Of a DNA stretch of 64,000 nt, positions 17,620 through 24,286 are shown piece by piece. The number at the start of each line of letters is the position of its first letter. Positions within the stretch are counted from its first letter, which is position 1. The position numbers and the translations under genes are program-made. The stretch is from positions 1 through 64,000 of the forward strand of contig JFLJ01000108.1 in assembly GCA_000634115.1 (NCBI GenBank), written 5' to 3'. Below the pieces are notes generated by a model, which worked only from the letters and a program-made list of their open reading frames with translations, had not been told where the DNA came from and ran no database searches. This DNA comes from Prochlorococcus sp. scB241_528O2 (GTDB taxonomy: Bacteria; Cyanobacteriota; Cyanobacteriia; PCC-6307; Cyanobiaceae).

Positions 17620-18669
17620 TTGAAGACATTAACTATATTAAAACCTGATGATTGGCATTTACATTTAAGGGAGGGTCTTGTATTAAAAAATATCATTCAT
17701 TTCACATCAGAATATTTCGGAAGAGCTATCGTCATGCCAAATACTAAAAGTCCTATAACATCTATTGATAGTGCTATTACTTACAGGAAAGCTATTTTTG
17801 AAGCATTACCAGAAAGTTCTAAGTTTGAACCATTAATGACAATGTATCTTACTGATGAGACTGATAAAGGAGAACTAATAAGTGGTTTTAAAAATGAAGT
17901 CTTTTTTGCAGCAAAATTATATCCTGCTAATGCCACAACAAATTCCACTCATGGAGTTAAGAAAATAGAAAATCTATATAAGATTTTTGAATCAATGCAA
18001 GATTCTGGAATGCCTCTCTTAATTCACGGGGAAGTGACTGATTCTGAAGTCGATATATTTGATCGAGAGGAAGTTTTTATAGATAGAGAACTTTCTCCTG
18101 TAGCTAAAAGATTTCCAAAATTAAAAATTGTTTTAGAACATATAACTACCTCTTATGCTGTGGATTTTGTTCAAGAAAATAATATTGGAGCTACTATAAC
18201 TCCGCATCATCTACACATAAATAGAAATGCAATGTTTTTTGGAGGTTTAAATAGCGATTTTTACTGCTTACCAGTAGCTAAGAGGGAAAAAAATAGACTA
18301 GCTTTAAGGAAAGCTGCAACAAGTGGGAAAGATTGTTTTTTCTTAGGGACTGATTCTGCTCCACACCTTAGAGAGTGGAAAGCTTTTTGCGGTTGTGCGG
18401 GAATTTTTAATTCACCAGTAGCATTAGAAAGCTATTTAACAGTATTTGAAGAGGAAAATGCTCTAGATAATTTTGAGAAGTTTGCAAGTTTGAATGGCCC
18501 AAATTTTTATAATTTGCCCCCAAATAAAGAAAAATTAAAATTAGTTTCTAGACCTAATAAAATCTCAGAATTTATTAATGTTATTGAAGAAAAAAATATT
18601 GTCGGGCAAATAAAACCATTTCACGCAGGTGAAACTTTGAAGTGGCAAGTCGAAGGAATAGTAAATTAA
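17620..18669 (+). CDS. pyrC: Dihydroorotase
   Basis: Zinc amidohydrolase of pyrimidine synthesis: interconverts carbamoyl-aspartate and dihydroorotate. The 349 aa fit the E. coli PyrC class. The metal site is complete: HLHLR near residue 13, the bridging Lys in AAKLYPANATTNS, His in LIHGEVTD, His in VLEHITT and the catalytic Asp in LGTDSAPH. The start is TTG at 17620 (MKTLTILKPDDWHLHLR). It lies at the left edge of the tRNA-Leu-bounded insert, 27 bases from the left copy of the repeat, so its 3' side is the original chromosome. Confidence 0.96.
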   Translation: MKTLTILKPDDWHLHLREGLVLKNIIHFTSEYFGRAIVMPNTKSPITSIDSAITYRKAIFEALPESSKFEPLMTMYLTDETDKGELISGFKNEVFFAAKLYPANATTNSTHGVKKIENLYKIFESMQDSGMPLLIHGEVTDSEVDIFDREEVFIDRELSPVAKRFPKLKIVLEHITTSYAVDFVQENNIGATITPHHLHINRNAMFFGGLNSDFYCLPVAKREKNRLALRKAATSGKDCFFLGTDSAPHLREWKAFCGCAGIFNSPVALESYLTVFEEENALDNFEKFASLNGPNFYNLPPNKEKLKLVSRPNKISEFINVIEEKNIVGQIKPFHAGETLKWQVEGIVN

Positions 18670-18696
18670 AAATTAGATTTAATCTGATCGTCCAAC

Positions 18697-18810
18697 AAAA
18701 GTGTAAAGCTTCCCATTTTTTTGGTTAAATGGTTTGCTTTCGGCTAAAGTTAAAATGCGCAAATTCCTTATGGGAGTGTGGCGGAATTGGTAGACGCGCC
18801 GGGCTTAAAA
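18697..18810 (+). repeat. Left copy of the direct repeat flanking the tRNA-Leu mini-island
   Basis: About 114 bases that align with 19759-19873. It starts with the shared AAAAGTGTAAA, includes CTTTCGGCTA and AAATTCCTT at matching distances, and ends with 39 bases of tRNA-Leu at 38/39 identity. The leader part is clearly diverged while the tRNA part is nearly identical, as expected if the two leaders come from different genomes. It reads as an att-like border. Confidence 0.8.
18772..18810 (+). pseudogene. 5' half-copy of tRNA-Leu(UAA)
   Basis: The first 39 bases of tRNA-Leu (GGGAGTGTGGCGGAATTGG onward, through CTTAAAA of the anticodon loop) occur here, with one difference (G for A in the anticodon stem) from the intact gene at 19835. 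Homology stops exactly after the anticodon loop, and the 3' half is absent. A weak pairing of 18869-18875 (ATTCCCT) with the acceptor strand exists, but no T-loop is present, so a working tRNA is unlikely. Confidence 0.85.
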
Positions 18811-18850
18811 ACTAACCAAATAAAAGATACACTAGCGTATAGCATATATA

Positions 18851-18880
18851 GGGATTGGGGTAAAACCCATTCCCTTTCTT
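18851..18880 (+). terminator. Hairpin near the left end of the insert
   Basis: GGGATTGGG-GTAAAA-CCCATTCCC, a 9-bp stem with one T-T mismatch, followed by TTTCTT. It could end transcription driven by the orphan tRNA-Leu leader at the left border. It could also be a remnant of a tRNA 3' half. Only the inverted repeat is certain. Confidence 0.45.
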
Positions 18881-18953
18881 AATTTATAACCTATCCACAT
18901 TAGTAGAAATATCTAACATATATCTAGCGCAAAATAAAAGATTATGAAATTCT

Positions 18954-19682
18954 CTATATTCTATTTTCCTTGAATTGTTCACCATTTAACCAAATTCCGT
19001 TCCAACTATCTCCATCTACCCAAGTATATTTTCCTTGACCATGGTGTTTACCATTCAACCATTCCCCAGCATAACTATCTCCATTTGCCCAAGTAAATGT
19101 ACCTTTACCATGGTGTTCACCATTCAACCATTCCCCAGCATAACTATCTCCATTTGCCCAAGTATATGTACCTTTACCGTGACTCTCATTATTTAAAAAT
19201 TCACCAATATATTTATCACCATTTGCATGTATATATATCCCCTCACCTCTCCTCTCGTCATTTACCCATTCACCAACATATTTATCTCCTTTAAATTCAT
19301 TATCTCCCCAAATCATAGTACCTTTACCATGGAAAGAATTTTCTGAAAACTGACCTATATATATTGTTCCATCAGCATATGTATATTTCCCCTTACCATG
19401 AAACTTTTCATTTACCCATTCACCAACATAAATATCATTCTCTTTAGGATTATCTGCATTTAAAAAAGTTTCTTCACCATAGCAAGCTCTTTTCTTATTG
19501 AAAAAATTACATTTTGGTAAAGATGATTTTTTTGAATTAATTTCTACACAACCCTTATAGTCCTTAACATATGAACACATTTTATGAATTTCTGATTCCA
19601 CTCCCGCATTGCCAATGATAGGAATCCCACAACTAATAATTAATACAATAGAGATTTTTCTAAAGGAATTTAATTTCGACAT
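18954..19682 (-). CDS. Secreted MORN-repeat protein
   Basis: A 242-aa protein with an N-terminal signal peptide (basic start, hydrophobic SIVLIISCGIPIIGNAG, likely cut near residue 26), a Cys-containing linker (four Cys between about 35 and 70), then six full MORN repeats and a partial seventh (pattern Y-x-G-E-W-x-N-x-x-x-H-G-x-G-x-Y-T-W-x-D/N-G-D). MORN repeats form extended beta sheets that bind lipids or proteins; no catalytic domain is fused. Repeats four to six are almost identical in DNA, showing recent internal duplication. It is the only gene in the insert between the two tRNA-Leu copies. A periplasmic or surface role is inferred from the signal peptide; the function is unknown. Confidence 0.85.
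   Translation of the reverse strand: MSKLNSFRKISIVLIISCGIPIIGNAGVESEIHKMCSYVKDYKGCVEINSKKSSLPKCNFFNKKRACYGEETFLNADNPKENDIYVGEWVNEKFHGKGKYTYADGTIYIGQFSENSFHGKGTMIWGDNEFKGDKYVGEWVNDERRGEGIYIHANGDKYIGEFLNNESHGKGTYTWANGDSYAGEWLNGEHHGKGTFTWANGDSYAGEWLNGKHHGQGKYTWVDGDSWNGIWLNGEQFKENRI
19039..19180 (-). repeat. Near-identical 69-bp tandem repeats in the MORN gene
   Basis: Two adjacent 69-base units, each starting at CCATGGTGTT and containing CCATTCCCCAGCATAACTAT, differ at only a few positions. Each encodes one 23-residue MORN unit. Such repeats change in number by slippage or recombination. Confidence 0.8.
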
Positions 19683-19758
19683 TGAGTTTTCTGAAATTAT
19701 ATACTTACTTAAAAAAAATAACCAATTGAAAAATATCCAGCGTGTCTATTGGATCCTT

Positions 19759-19873
19759 AAAAGTGTAAATATTAGGATATTTTTTGGATAAAAGGAACAC
19801 TTTCGGCTACGATTGAAAAGCGTAAATTCCTTTTGGGAGTGTGGCGGAATTGGTAGACGCGCCGGACTTAAAA
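19759..19873 (+). repeat. Right copy of the direct repeat (tRNA-Leu leader plus 5' half)
   Basis: Matches 18697-18810. The shared AAAAGTGTAAA begins 76 bases before the intact tRNA (75 in the left copy). CTTTCGGCTA and AAATTCCTT are kept. The copy includes the promoter region and first half of the working tRNA-Leu gene. Confidence 0.8.
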
Positions 19874-19920
19874 TCCGTCGAGCGCTTTAGCTCGTGGGGG
19901 TTCAAGTCCCCCCACTCCCA
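19835..19920 (+). tRNA. tRNA-Leu (anticodon UAA)
   Basis: 86-nt class II tRNA. Acceptor GGGAGTG pairs with CACTCCC, discriminator A at 19920, D-arm GCG/CGC with GGTAGA, anticodon loop CTTAAAA giving UAA, long variable arm CGAGC/GCTCG, and T-arm GGGGG-TTCAAGT-CCCCC. CCA is not encoded. There is no group I intron, unlike the tRNA-Leu(UAA) of many other cyanobacteria. The outermost anticodon-stem pair appears to be C-U, a small oddity. The gene is the right border of the insert described above. Confidence 0.96.
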
Positions 19921-19995
19921 TTATTTATTTTTAGTTCTTACGTTAACTTTTAAAAATTGTTATGTTTAGACTAAGAAATCCTAAATCATATAAAT

Positions 19996-20229
19996 ATGGA
20001 AAATATTTTCAGTAATTCATTTGCCACCTTATTCGCCTATATCACGATCATTTCTGTCTATTTATTAGTTATTCCATTATTACTATTTTATTGGATGAAT
20101 AATAGATGGAATGTTATGGGTAAATTTGAGAGATTAGGAATTTACGGACTTGTATTTCTTTTTTTTCCAGGTTTGATTTTATTCTCTCCATTTCTAAATC
20201 TCAGATTAAAAGGAAGTGCTAAAGGGTAA
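19996..20229 (+). CDS. ndhL: NAD(P)H-quinone oxidoreductase subunit L
   Basis: Small membrane subunit of the cyanobacterial/plastid NDH-1 complex, needed for cyclic electron flow and CO2 uptake (first named ictA). The 77 aa have two hydrophobic helices ([20 protein letters not shown] and [14 protein letters not shown]) joined by the conserved [14 protein letters not shown] loop. It begins 75 bases after the tRNA-Leu and is followed after four bases by a DUF3007 gene and then trpA, an order I know from picocyanobacteria, which supports the call. Confidence 0.93.
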   Translation: MENIFSNSFATLFAYITIISVYLLVIPLLLFYWMNNRWNVMGKFERLGIYGLVFLFFPGLILFSPFLNLRLKGSAKG

Positions 20230-20233
20230 ATAA

Positions 20234-20554
20234 TTGACTAAAGGCAAAGTTTTACAAATAGGTATATTTTTTTCATTGATAGGTTTAATTAGTTATGAAT
20301 TATCACCGAAAATGGGTATCGATAATTTTACAGCCAGTACTATTTCAAGCCTTGTCTTAATCCTTATTGTTATTACTTGGGTAACAACCTATGTTTATAG
20401 AGTTTTAAATGGGAAAATGACGTTTATGGAACAAAGGAAGCGTTATAGAAAAAAATATGAAAAGGTTGTTAATGATAAGCTAGAAACAAAGTTCAATGCA
20501 TTGTCAAAGGAAGAACAAGAAAAACTAATGGAAGATTTAGAAAAAAATCTATAA
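20234..20554 (+). CDS. DUF3007 membrane protein
   Basis: A 106-aa protein with two predicted transmembrane helices (about 7-25 and 36-57) followed by a charged cytoplasmic or stromal-type tail rich in Lys and Glu (MEQRKRYRKKYEKVVNDKLE). It matches the DUF3007 family, found in cyanobacteria and plastids and of unknown function. The start is TTG at 20234, four bases after ndhL. Constant linkage to ndhL suggests a thylakoid role, but this is inference. Confidence 0.85.
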   Translation: MTKGKVLQIGIFFSLIGLISYELSPKMGIDNFTASTISSLVLILIVITWVTTYVYRVLNGKMTFMEQRKRYRKKYEKVVNDKLETKFNALSKEEQEKLMEDLEKNL

Positions 20555-20583
20555 ATTTTCATACGAAAAATTTTTTAAAACTC

Positions 20584-21426
20584 ATGGAAGAAAACAAAAT
20601 GCAAATGACTCAAAATTATTCTTTTTCAAAGGTAGATGATAAGTTTTATGAGTTAAAAAATAATAAAAGATTAGCTTTGATGCCTTTCATAATGGCGGGT
20701 GATCCCAATATTGAAATAACATCTGAGATCTTATTAAAGTTACAAGAAAATGGAGCTGACCTTATTGAATTAGGAATCCCATATAGTGATCCTCTTGCAG
20801 ACGGACCTATTATTCAACTGTCTGCCTCTCGTGCCTTAAAGTCAGGTACTACCCCAAGAAAAGTAATTACACTTTTAGAGTCTTTAAAAGGCAAATTAAA
20901 CATCCCCATCATACTTTTTACTTACTTAAATCCTTTATTATGTTTTGGGTTTAAAAAATTTTGTGAGATGGCATCCAATTCAGGAGTTTCTGGATTAATA
21001 ATTCCTGATCTCCCTTTAGAGGAAGCTCATAAATTTTCTAAAGTAGTTAGTTCGCATTCTATGGATTTAATTTTATTAGTGGCTCCAACAACTCCTTTTG
21101 AGAGAATGCAAAAAATATCCCATCATACAAAAGGTTTTACTTATTTAGTAAGTGTTACAGGTGTCACTGGCGAGAGAAATAAAATGGAGAATAGAGTAGA
21201 AAATCTTATTGCTAAATTAAAAAAAATAAACACTAATCCAATTGCTGTTGGTTTCGGAATATCTACGCCTGAACATGTTAAAAAAGTTCGTGAATGGGGA
21301 GCAGATGGAGTAATTATTGGAAGTGCATTTGTAAAAAGAATTTCTAGTGCAGGTGAAAAAGATGTTGTTACTAAAGTTGGTAATTTTTGTAGAGATATGC
21401 GTTTAGCTGCCGATAAAAAAAAATAA
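20584..21426 (+). CDS. trpA: Tryptophan synthase alpha chain
   Basis: Cleaves indole-3-glycerol phosphate to indole, which is channelled to TrpB. TIM-barrel protein of 280 aa with the catalytic Glu in DLIELGIPYSDPLADGP (the Asp of PLADGP is the second catalytic acid), SGVSGLIIPDLPLEEA, YLVSVTGVTGER and the phosphate-binding VGFGIST and GVIIGSAFV. The start may be at 20584 or at Met codons six and eight. It forms a likely unit with ndhL and the DUF3007 gene; no other trp genes of the pathway are adjacent. Confidence 0.97.
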   Translation: MEENKMQMTQNYSFSKVDDKFYELKNNKRLALMPFIMAGDPNIEITSEILLKLQENGADLIELGIPYSDPLADGPIIQLSASRALKSGTTPRKVITLLESLKGKLNIPIILFTYLNPLLCFGFKKFCEMASNSGVSGLIIPDLPLEEAHKFSKVVSSHSMDLILLVAPTTPFERMQKISHHTKGFTYLVSVTGVTGERNKMENRVENLIAKLKKINTNPIAVGFGISTPEHVKKVREWGADGVIIGSAFVKRISSAGEKDVVTKVGNFCRDMRLAADKKK

Positions 21427-21518
21427 ATTTAAAAAGAAAATATTTATTAAAAAATTATTTAATTAAGGATTTAAAATTAAGTATTTAAATTTAACTATCT
21501 AATTTATTTTCGTTATCT

Positions 21519-21878
21519 TTAAGATTCTTTAGTAGGTAATAATCTTATTTGCTTTCTTCCAAGCTTAATTTCGAATTCATCACCTGCTTTTAAATCTAGA
21601 AGTGCTGTATATGCTTTTCCAATTAAAAGATTTCCGTTCCCTTGTACTGTAGCTATATAACTTAATTTTCTTCCACCTTTACCAATTCCTCCTGTTTCAT
21701 TATCACTGCTACTTTTATATCCTTGAGCTTCAGCAATTGCCTTATAGTATGCATTATAATTTTTCCTTTTTTTACCATTTTTAGATTTGGAAAAATATCC
21801 ACAAGCTAGAACTCTTTCTGATTCACTAACACCTTTAAGCTCTTTAATTTTTGCTATTAATTCACTTCCAGTGAGCAT
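21519..21878 (-). CDS. cyAbrB-family transcription regulator
   Basis: A 119-aa protein of the cyanobacterial AbrB family, whose AbrB-like DNA-binding domain lies at the C-terminus, unlike Bacillus AbrB. The N-terminal part MLTGSELIAKIKELKGVSESERVLACGYFSK and the middle NAYYKAIAEAQG are diagnostic; the SpoVT/AbrB-like strand region is VQGNGNLLIGKAYTALLDLKAGDEFEI. Members control carbon/nitrogen balance, hydrogenase genes and cell division in model cyanobacteria. It is divergent from the YciI-like gene across 97 bases. The target genes in this genome cannot be read from sequence. Confidence 0.93.
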   Translation of the reverse strand: MLTGSELIAKIKELKGVSESERVLACGYFSKSKNGKKRKNYNAYYKAIAEAQGYKSSSDNETGGIGKGGRKLSYIATVQGNGNLLIGKAYTALLDLKAGDEFEIKLGRKQIRLLPTKES

Positions 21879-21975
21879 GATAAATAATAAATGCAGCTAT
21901 CTGAATAACATAGCAATTTGTGTGTAATATATGCAATTATTTAGTATATATTTATTCTATTAGTTATCTTTTAAA

Positions 21976-22245
21976 ATGGAAAAGTTTGTAGTGTTTGGCG
22001 AGTACTGTGAAGATGCAATAGTTAAAAGGGAACCATTTCGTGAACAACATCTTGATAGACTCAAAAAATTAAAAGATCGCGATATTTTAGTTACTTTAGG
22101 ACCGACAAAGTGTACCAAATATTTGTTTGGAATTTTTAATGCTAATGATGAAAATCAATTAAGAGATTTTATTGAGAAAGACATATATTGGGAAAAAGGT
22201 ATATGGATTAATTATGAAATTTATCCTTGGGTTCAGGTTTTTTAA
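21976..22245 (+). CDS. YciI-like (YCII domain) protein
   Basis: An 89-aa protein with the ferredoxin-like YCII fold pattern: first strand FVVFGEYCEDA, a helix REQHLDRLKKLKDRDILVTLGP, strand YLFGIFNANDENQLRDFIEKDIYWE and last strand IWINYEIYPWVQV. The usual dyad His is seen as H26 in REQHLDRL, followed by the small-residue turn LGPT. Family members are small enzymes or accessory proteins of mostly unknown role. It stands alone, divergent from cyAbrB, with a terminator-like hairpin about 140 bases downstream. Confidence 0.82.
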   Translation: MEKFVVFGEYCEDAIVKREPFREQHLDRLKKLKDRDILVTLGPTKCTKYLFGIFNANDENQLRDFIEKDIYWEKGIWINYEIYPWVQVF

Positions 22246-22382
22246 ATATTATTTATATCTAAATTTTATAAATTATTAAATATCAATTTCAAGTAAAATA
22301 CCTTGTAAAAGTATATAAATATTTTCTGGTTACTATTTAGATTATTGATTATGTTATGAAATTAATAAGAAATTGATGTATT

Positions 22383-22429
22383 AAAAGGTTAGTTTTTAGA
22401 GGGATATATTTTCTATAAAACCTTTTTTT
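22383..22429 (+). terminator. Terminator-like hairpin in the 22246-22477 spacer
   Basis: AAAAGGTT ... AACCTTTT (8 bp) with an inner TAGA/TCTA pairing, running straight into a T-run. It lies about 140 bases after the YciI-like stop, so it may end a long 3' region of that message or a separate small RNA. The rest of the 232-base spacer is AT-rich with nothing else recognised. Confidence 0.45.
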
Positions 22430-22477
22430 AAATGAGAAGATTATGTCTATTTAAAATATATTTTTCTAAATTAATAT

Positions 22478-22798
22478 TTAATCAGAAGTATCTTGATTTA
22501 TCTGGCTTACTAATGAGTCAATATCTAATTGATTATATGGGAGTGTTTTTTTTGTGTCTGGATAATCATTTTTGATACTGGTTAACCAATTTTGTTCAAT
22601 CTTTATGAGATTCTTTGCAACGTTGAACATACCGCCTTTTTTATACAATTCCTTCATTTTTAGAGTAATCTCAGAGGTTCTACTCGATTTAATATTTAAT
22701 TCATATGCCAAATCTTTTTGATTAAATCCATGGGATTTCAACCAATCCTTAATGAAGGAGATTAATTCTTTTTCTTCCTGTTGAGATAATTTACTCAT
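22478..22798 (-). CDS. Small helix-turn-helix-like protein
   Basis: A 106-aa protein. The segment FIKDWLKSHGFNQKDLAYELNIKSSRTSEI has the spacing of a Cro/XRE-type helix-turn-helix (GFNQKDLAYELNI as the first helix and turn, RTSEITLKM as the recognition helix). The C-terminal half (NQLDIDSLVSQINQDTSD) is acidic and not recognised. It abuts the YkvA-like gene upstream with no gap, so they are co-transcribed. A DNA-binding role is inferred from the motif alone; I do not recognise a named family. Confidence 0.7.
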   Translation of the reverse strand: MSKLSQQEEKELISFIKDWLKSHGFNQKDLAYELNIKSSRTSEITLKMKELYKKGGMFNVAKNLIKIEQNWLTSIKNDYPDTKKTLPYNQLDIDSLVSQINQDTSD

Positions 22799-23173
22799 TT
22801 AAAAAAAAGGAAATAACTTATTAAGCTTGTTTTCTGCTCTTGCTCTTATTGAAGGAGTCATATATTTACTCCATATACTAAGCACTGCTGTAAGGGCTAC
22901 AAAATCATCACTAAAGCCAACTAATGGCATAAAGTCAGGGAAAAGGTCAAATGGCATAATTAGATAAGCTAGCGCAGTCATTAAGGAAACTCTTACTTGT
23001 GCTGGAGTATAAGGATCTATAGACATCTCCAAGACTTCTAATGCAGGCTTGGCAATTGTTCTTCCCGCTTTAATAAGAATCTTGATAATGATATTCTCAT
23101 CAAATGTTGAACTTTCTAAAACTTCAGCTTCATAAATTTTCTCTTGGTTATTGTGATTCTCTCCAATACTCAT
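22799..23173 (-). CDS. YkvA family (DUF1232) membrane protein
   Basis: A 124-aa protein whose core VRVSLMTALAYLIMPFDLFPDFMPLVGFSDDFVAL is the DUF1232/YkvA signature (a hydrophobic helix with P-x-D-x-x-P-D-x-x-P and G-x-x-D-D). The N-terminal 45 residues are acidic and likely cytosolic. The family is widespread and of unknown function; in plants a member (RUS-unrelated YkvA type) is plastidic. It sits between a sigma factor upstream (33 bases) and the HTH-like gene downstream, all on the minus strand. Confidence 0.85.
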   Translation of the reverse strand: MSIGENHNNQEKIYEAEVLESSTFDENIIIKILIKAGRTIAKPALEVLEMSIDPYTPAQVRVSLMTALAYLIMPFDLFPDFMPLVGFSDDFVALTAVLSIWSKYMTPSIRARAENKLNKLFPFF

Positions 23174-23206
23174 AAATAAAATTTTAAATGTTTTGACGGG
23201 TAATTT

Positions 23207-24130
23207 TTAGCTAATACTATCAACCAATCCATTTTGTATCCCAGCTTTTCTTAGTTTTCTTAGTGCACGTTGAACTACTTGTCTGCAATATTCTCTGCTA
23301 CAACTCATGTGTCTTGCTACTTCAGCTAAAGTTCTCCATTCATTTGAACCGTCTAAACCAAATCTAAGGCTTACTATCTTTCTTTCTTTTTCAGTTAAAT
23401 TGGCTTTATCCAATAATTTCCAAGCAGAGGAAGTTCTTTCGGCTAATTCCGCTAACTCCATTGGTGGAGTTTGATCACTTGGAAGAATGTCAACTAACTC
23501 GGAGGGATCTGATTTTGATTTAACAGTTCCTTGAAGACTAACGGTAATACTTCTCAATTCACAAGAGAGGAGTTCCTCAATTTCTTCCTTGGGGACTTTC
23601 ATTTCTTCAGCCAGATCATTACTAGTAGGTGTAATACCTTTAATTTGCATAAGCTTTGATTTTGCTGATCTTAACTTTGTAAGTTTTTCATTGATATTTA
23701 CTGGTATCCTAATCGTTCTACTTTGAGTTGATAATGCTCTATTTAATCCTTGCCTAATCCACCAATAAGCATAGGTGGAAAATCTGTGCCCCCTAGAGGG
23801 ATCATATTTTTCTACAGCCCTTGTTAGGCCTAGAGTACCCTCTTGAATCAGGTCTAACAATTCTAGTCCTTTACCTTGATACCTCTTGGCAAGATTCACA
23901 ACTAATCTTAGGTTGGCTGTTATCATCTCATTTTTGGCTTTTTCACCAATTTTGATCTTCTTTCTTTCAGCTTCGGAATATTCACAAGCGGGACCTTTGC
24001 CACCTGCCTCTTGGCATCTATTAACAAGCACAACCATCTCTTGGACTTTTCTGCCCATAGTGAGTTCTCTTTCGGGAGTCAAGAGTTGATGACGCCCTAT
24101 TTCAACAAGAAAATCGCTTAATGAACTCAC
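23207..24130 (-). CDS. Group 2 (type II) sigma-70 family RNA polymerase sigma factor
   Basis: A 307-aa primary-like sigma factor that lacks the long N-terminal region 1.1 of SigA. Region 1.2 is SLSDFLVEIGRHQLLTPERE, region 2 has NLRLVVNLAKRYQGKGLELLDLIQEG and YAYWWIRQGLNRAL (-10 recognition), region 3 is SAKSKLMQIKGITPT, and region 4 ends EVARHMSCSREYCRQVVQRALRKLRKAG (-35 helix-turn-helix). The insert VNRCQEAGGKGPACEYSEAERK is typical of cyanobacterial group 2 sigmas. Such factors serve stress, light or nutrient responses. The upstream 156 bases are an AT-only-like tract rich in TTAATTAATAATT repeats. Confidence 0.94.
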   Translation of the reverse strand: MSSLSDFLVEIGRHQLLTPERELTMGRKVQEMVVLVNRCQEAGGKGPACEYSEAERKKIKIGEKAKNEMITANLRLVVNLAKRYQGKGLELLDLIQEGTLGLTRAVEKYDPSRGHRFSTYAYWWIRQGLNRALSTQSRTIRIPVNINEKLTKLRSAKSKLMQIKGITPTSNDLAEEMKVPKEEIEELLSCELRSITVSLQGTVKSKSDPSELVDILPSDQTPPMELAELAERTSSAWKLLDKANLTEKERKIVSLRFGLDGSNEWRTLAEVARHMSCSREYCRQVVQRALRKLRKAGIQNGLVDSIS

Positions 24131-24286
24131 GATTTACCTCTTAATAGATATATTTAACTTATAGTTAAATCATTAATAAGCCATACATGTAATAATTAAT
24201 TAATAATTTATTAATAATTATTGCCTAATTTTATATAATTTTTACTTAAATTTTTGAATTAAATAATTTTAAATTCTGAATTTTTG
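24131..24286. other. AT-rich spacer upstream of the sigma factor gene
   Basis: 156 bases with overlapping TAATTAATTAATAATTTATTAATAATTATT-type repeats and inverted symmetry. It must contain the sigma factor promoter (minus strand) and the 3' side of hisIE lies beyond its other end. No single operator can be named. Confidence 0.4.

Larger units (their letters stand above)
18811..19834. mobile_element. Small tRNA-Leu-bounded genomic insert (cargo-only integrative island)
   Basis: About 1.02 kb between the broken tRNA-Leu half and the intact tRNA-Leu. It holds one gene, a secreted MORN-repeat protein on the minus strand, plus a duplicated tRNA leader at its right end. The arrangement is what site-specific integration into the anticodon loop leaves behind: the old 5' half stays at the left and the element supplies a new 5' half and promoter. 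tRNA-targeting islands, including tycheposons, are established in Prochlorococcus. No integrase is present, so this would be a non-autonomous or decayed element. A simple local duplication is the alternative. Confidence 0.6.

Noticed and set aside
18890-18898. CTATCCACA, similar to a DnaA box
   Set aside because: A single imperfect copy inside the insert, with no cluster around it, does not make an origin.
19097-19294. Plus-strand ORF over the MORN repeats (65 aa, His/Tyr-rich)
   Set aside because: A repeat shadow on the antisense strand of the MORN gene; no start or family evidence.
18811-19834. Group I intron in tRNA-Leu(UAA), known in many cyanobacteria
   Set aside because: The right-hand tRNA is intact and uninterrupted, the left half lacks a 3' exon, and the DNA between holds a protein gene on the other strand.
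24180-24250. Repeats of TTAATTAATAATT as a CRISPR-like or iteron array
   Set aside because: No regular spacing and no constant unit; it is simple AT-rich sequence upstream of the sigma factor.
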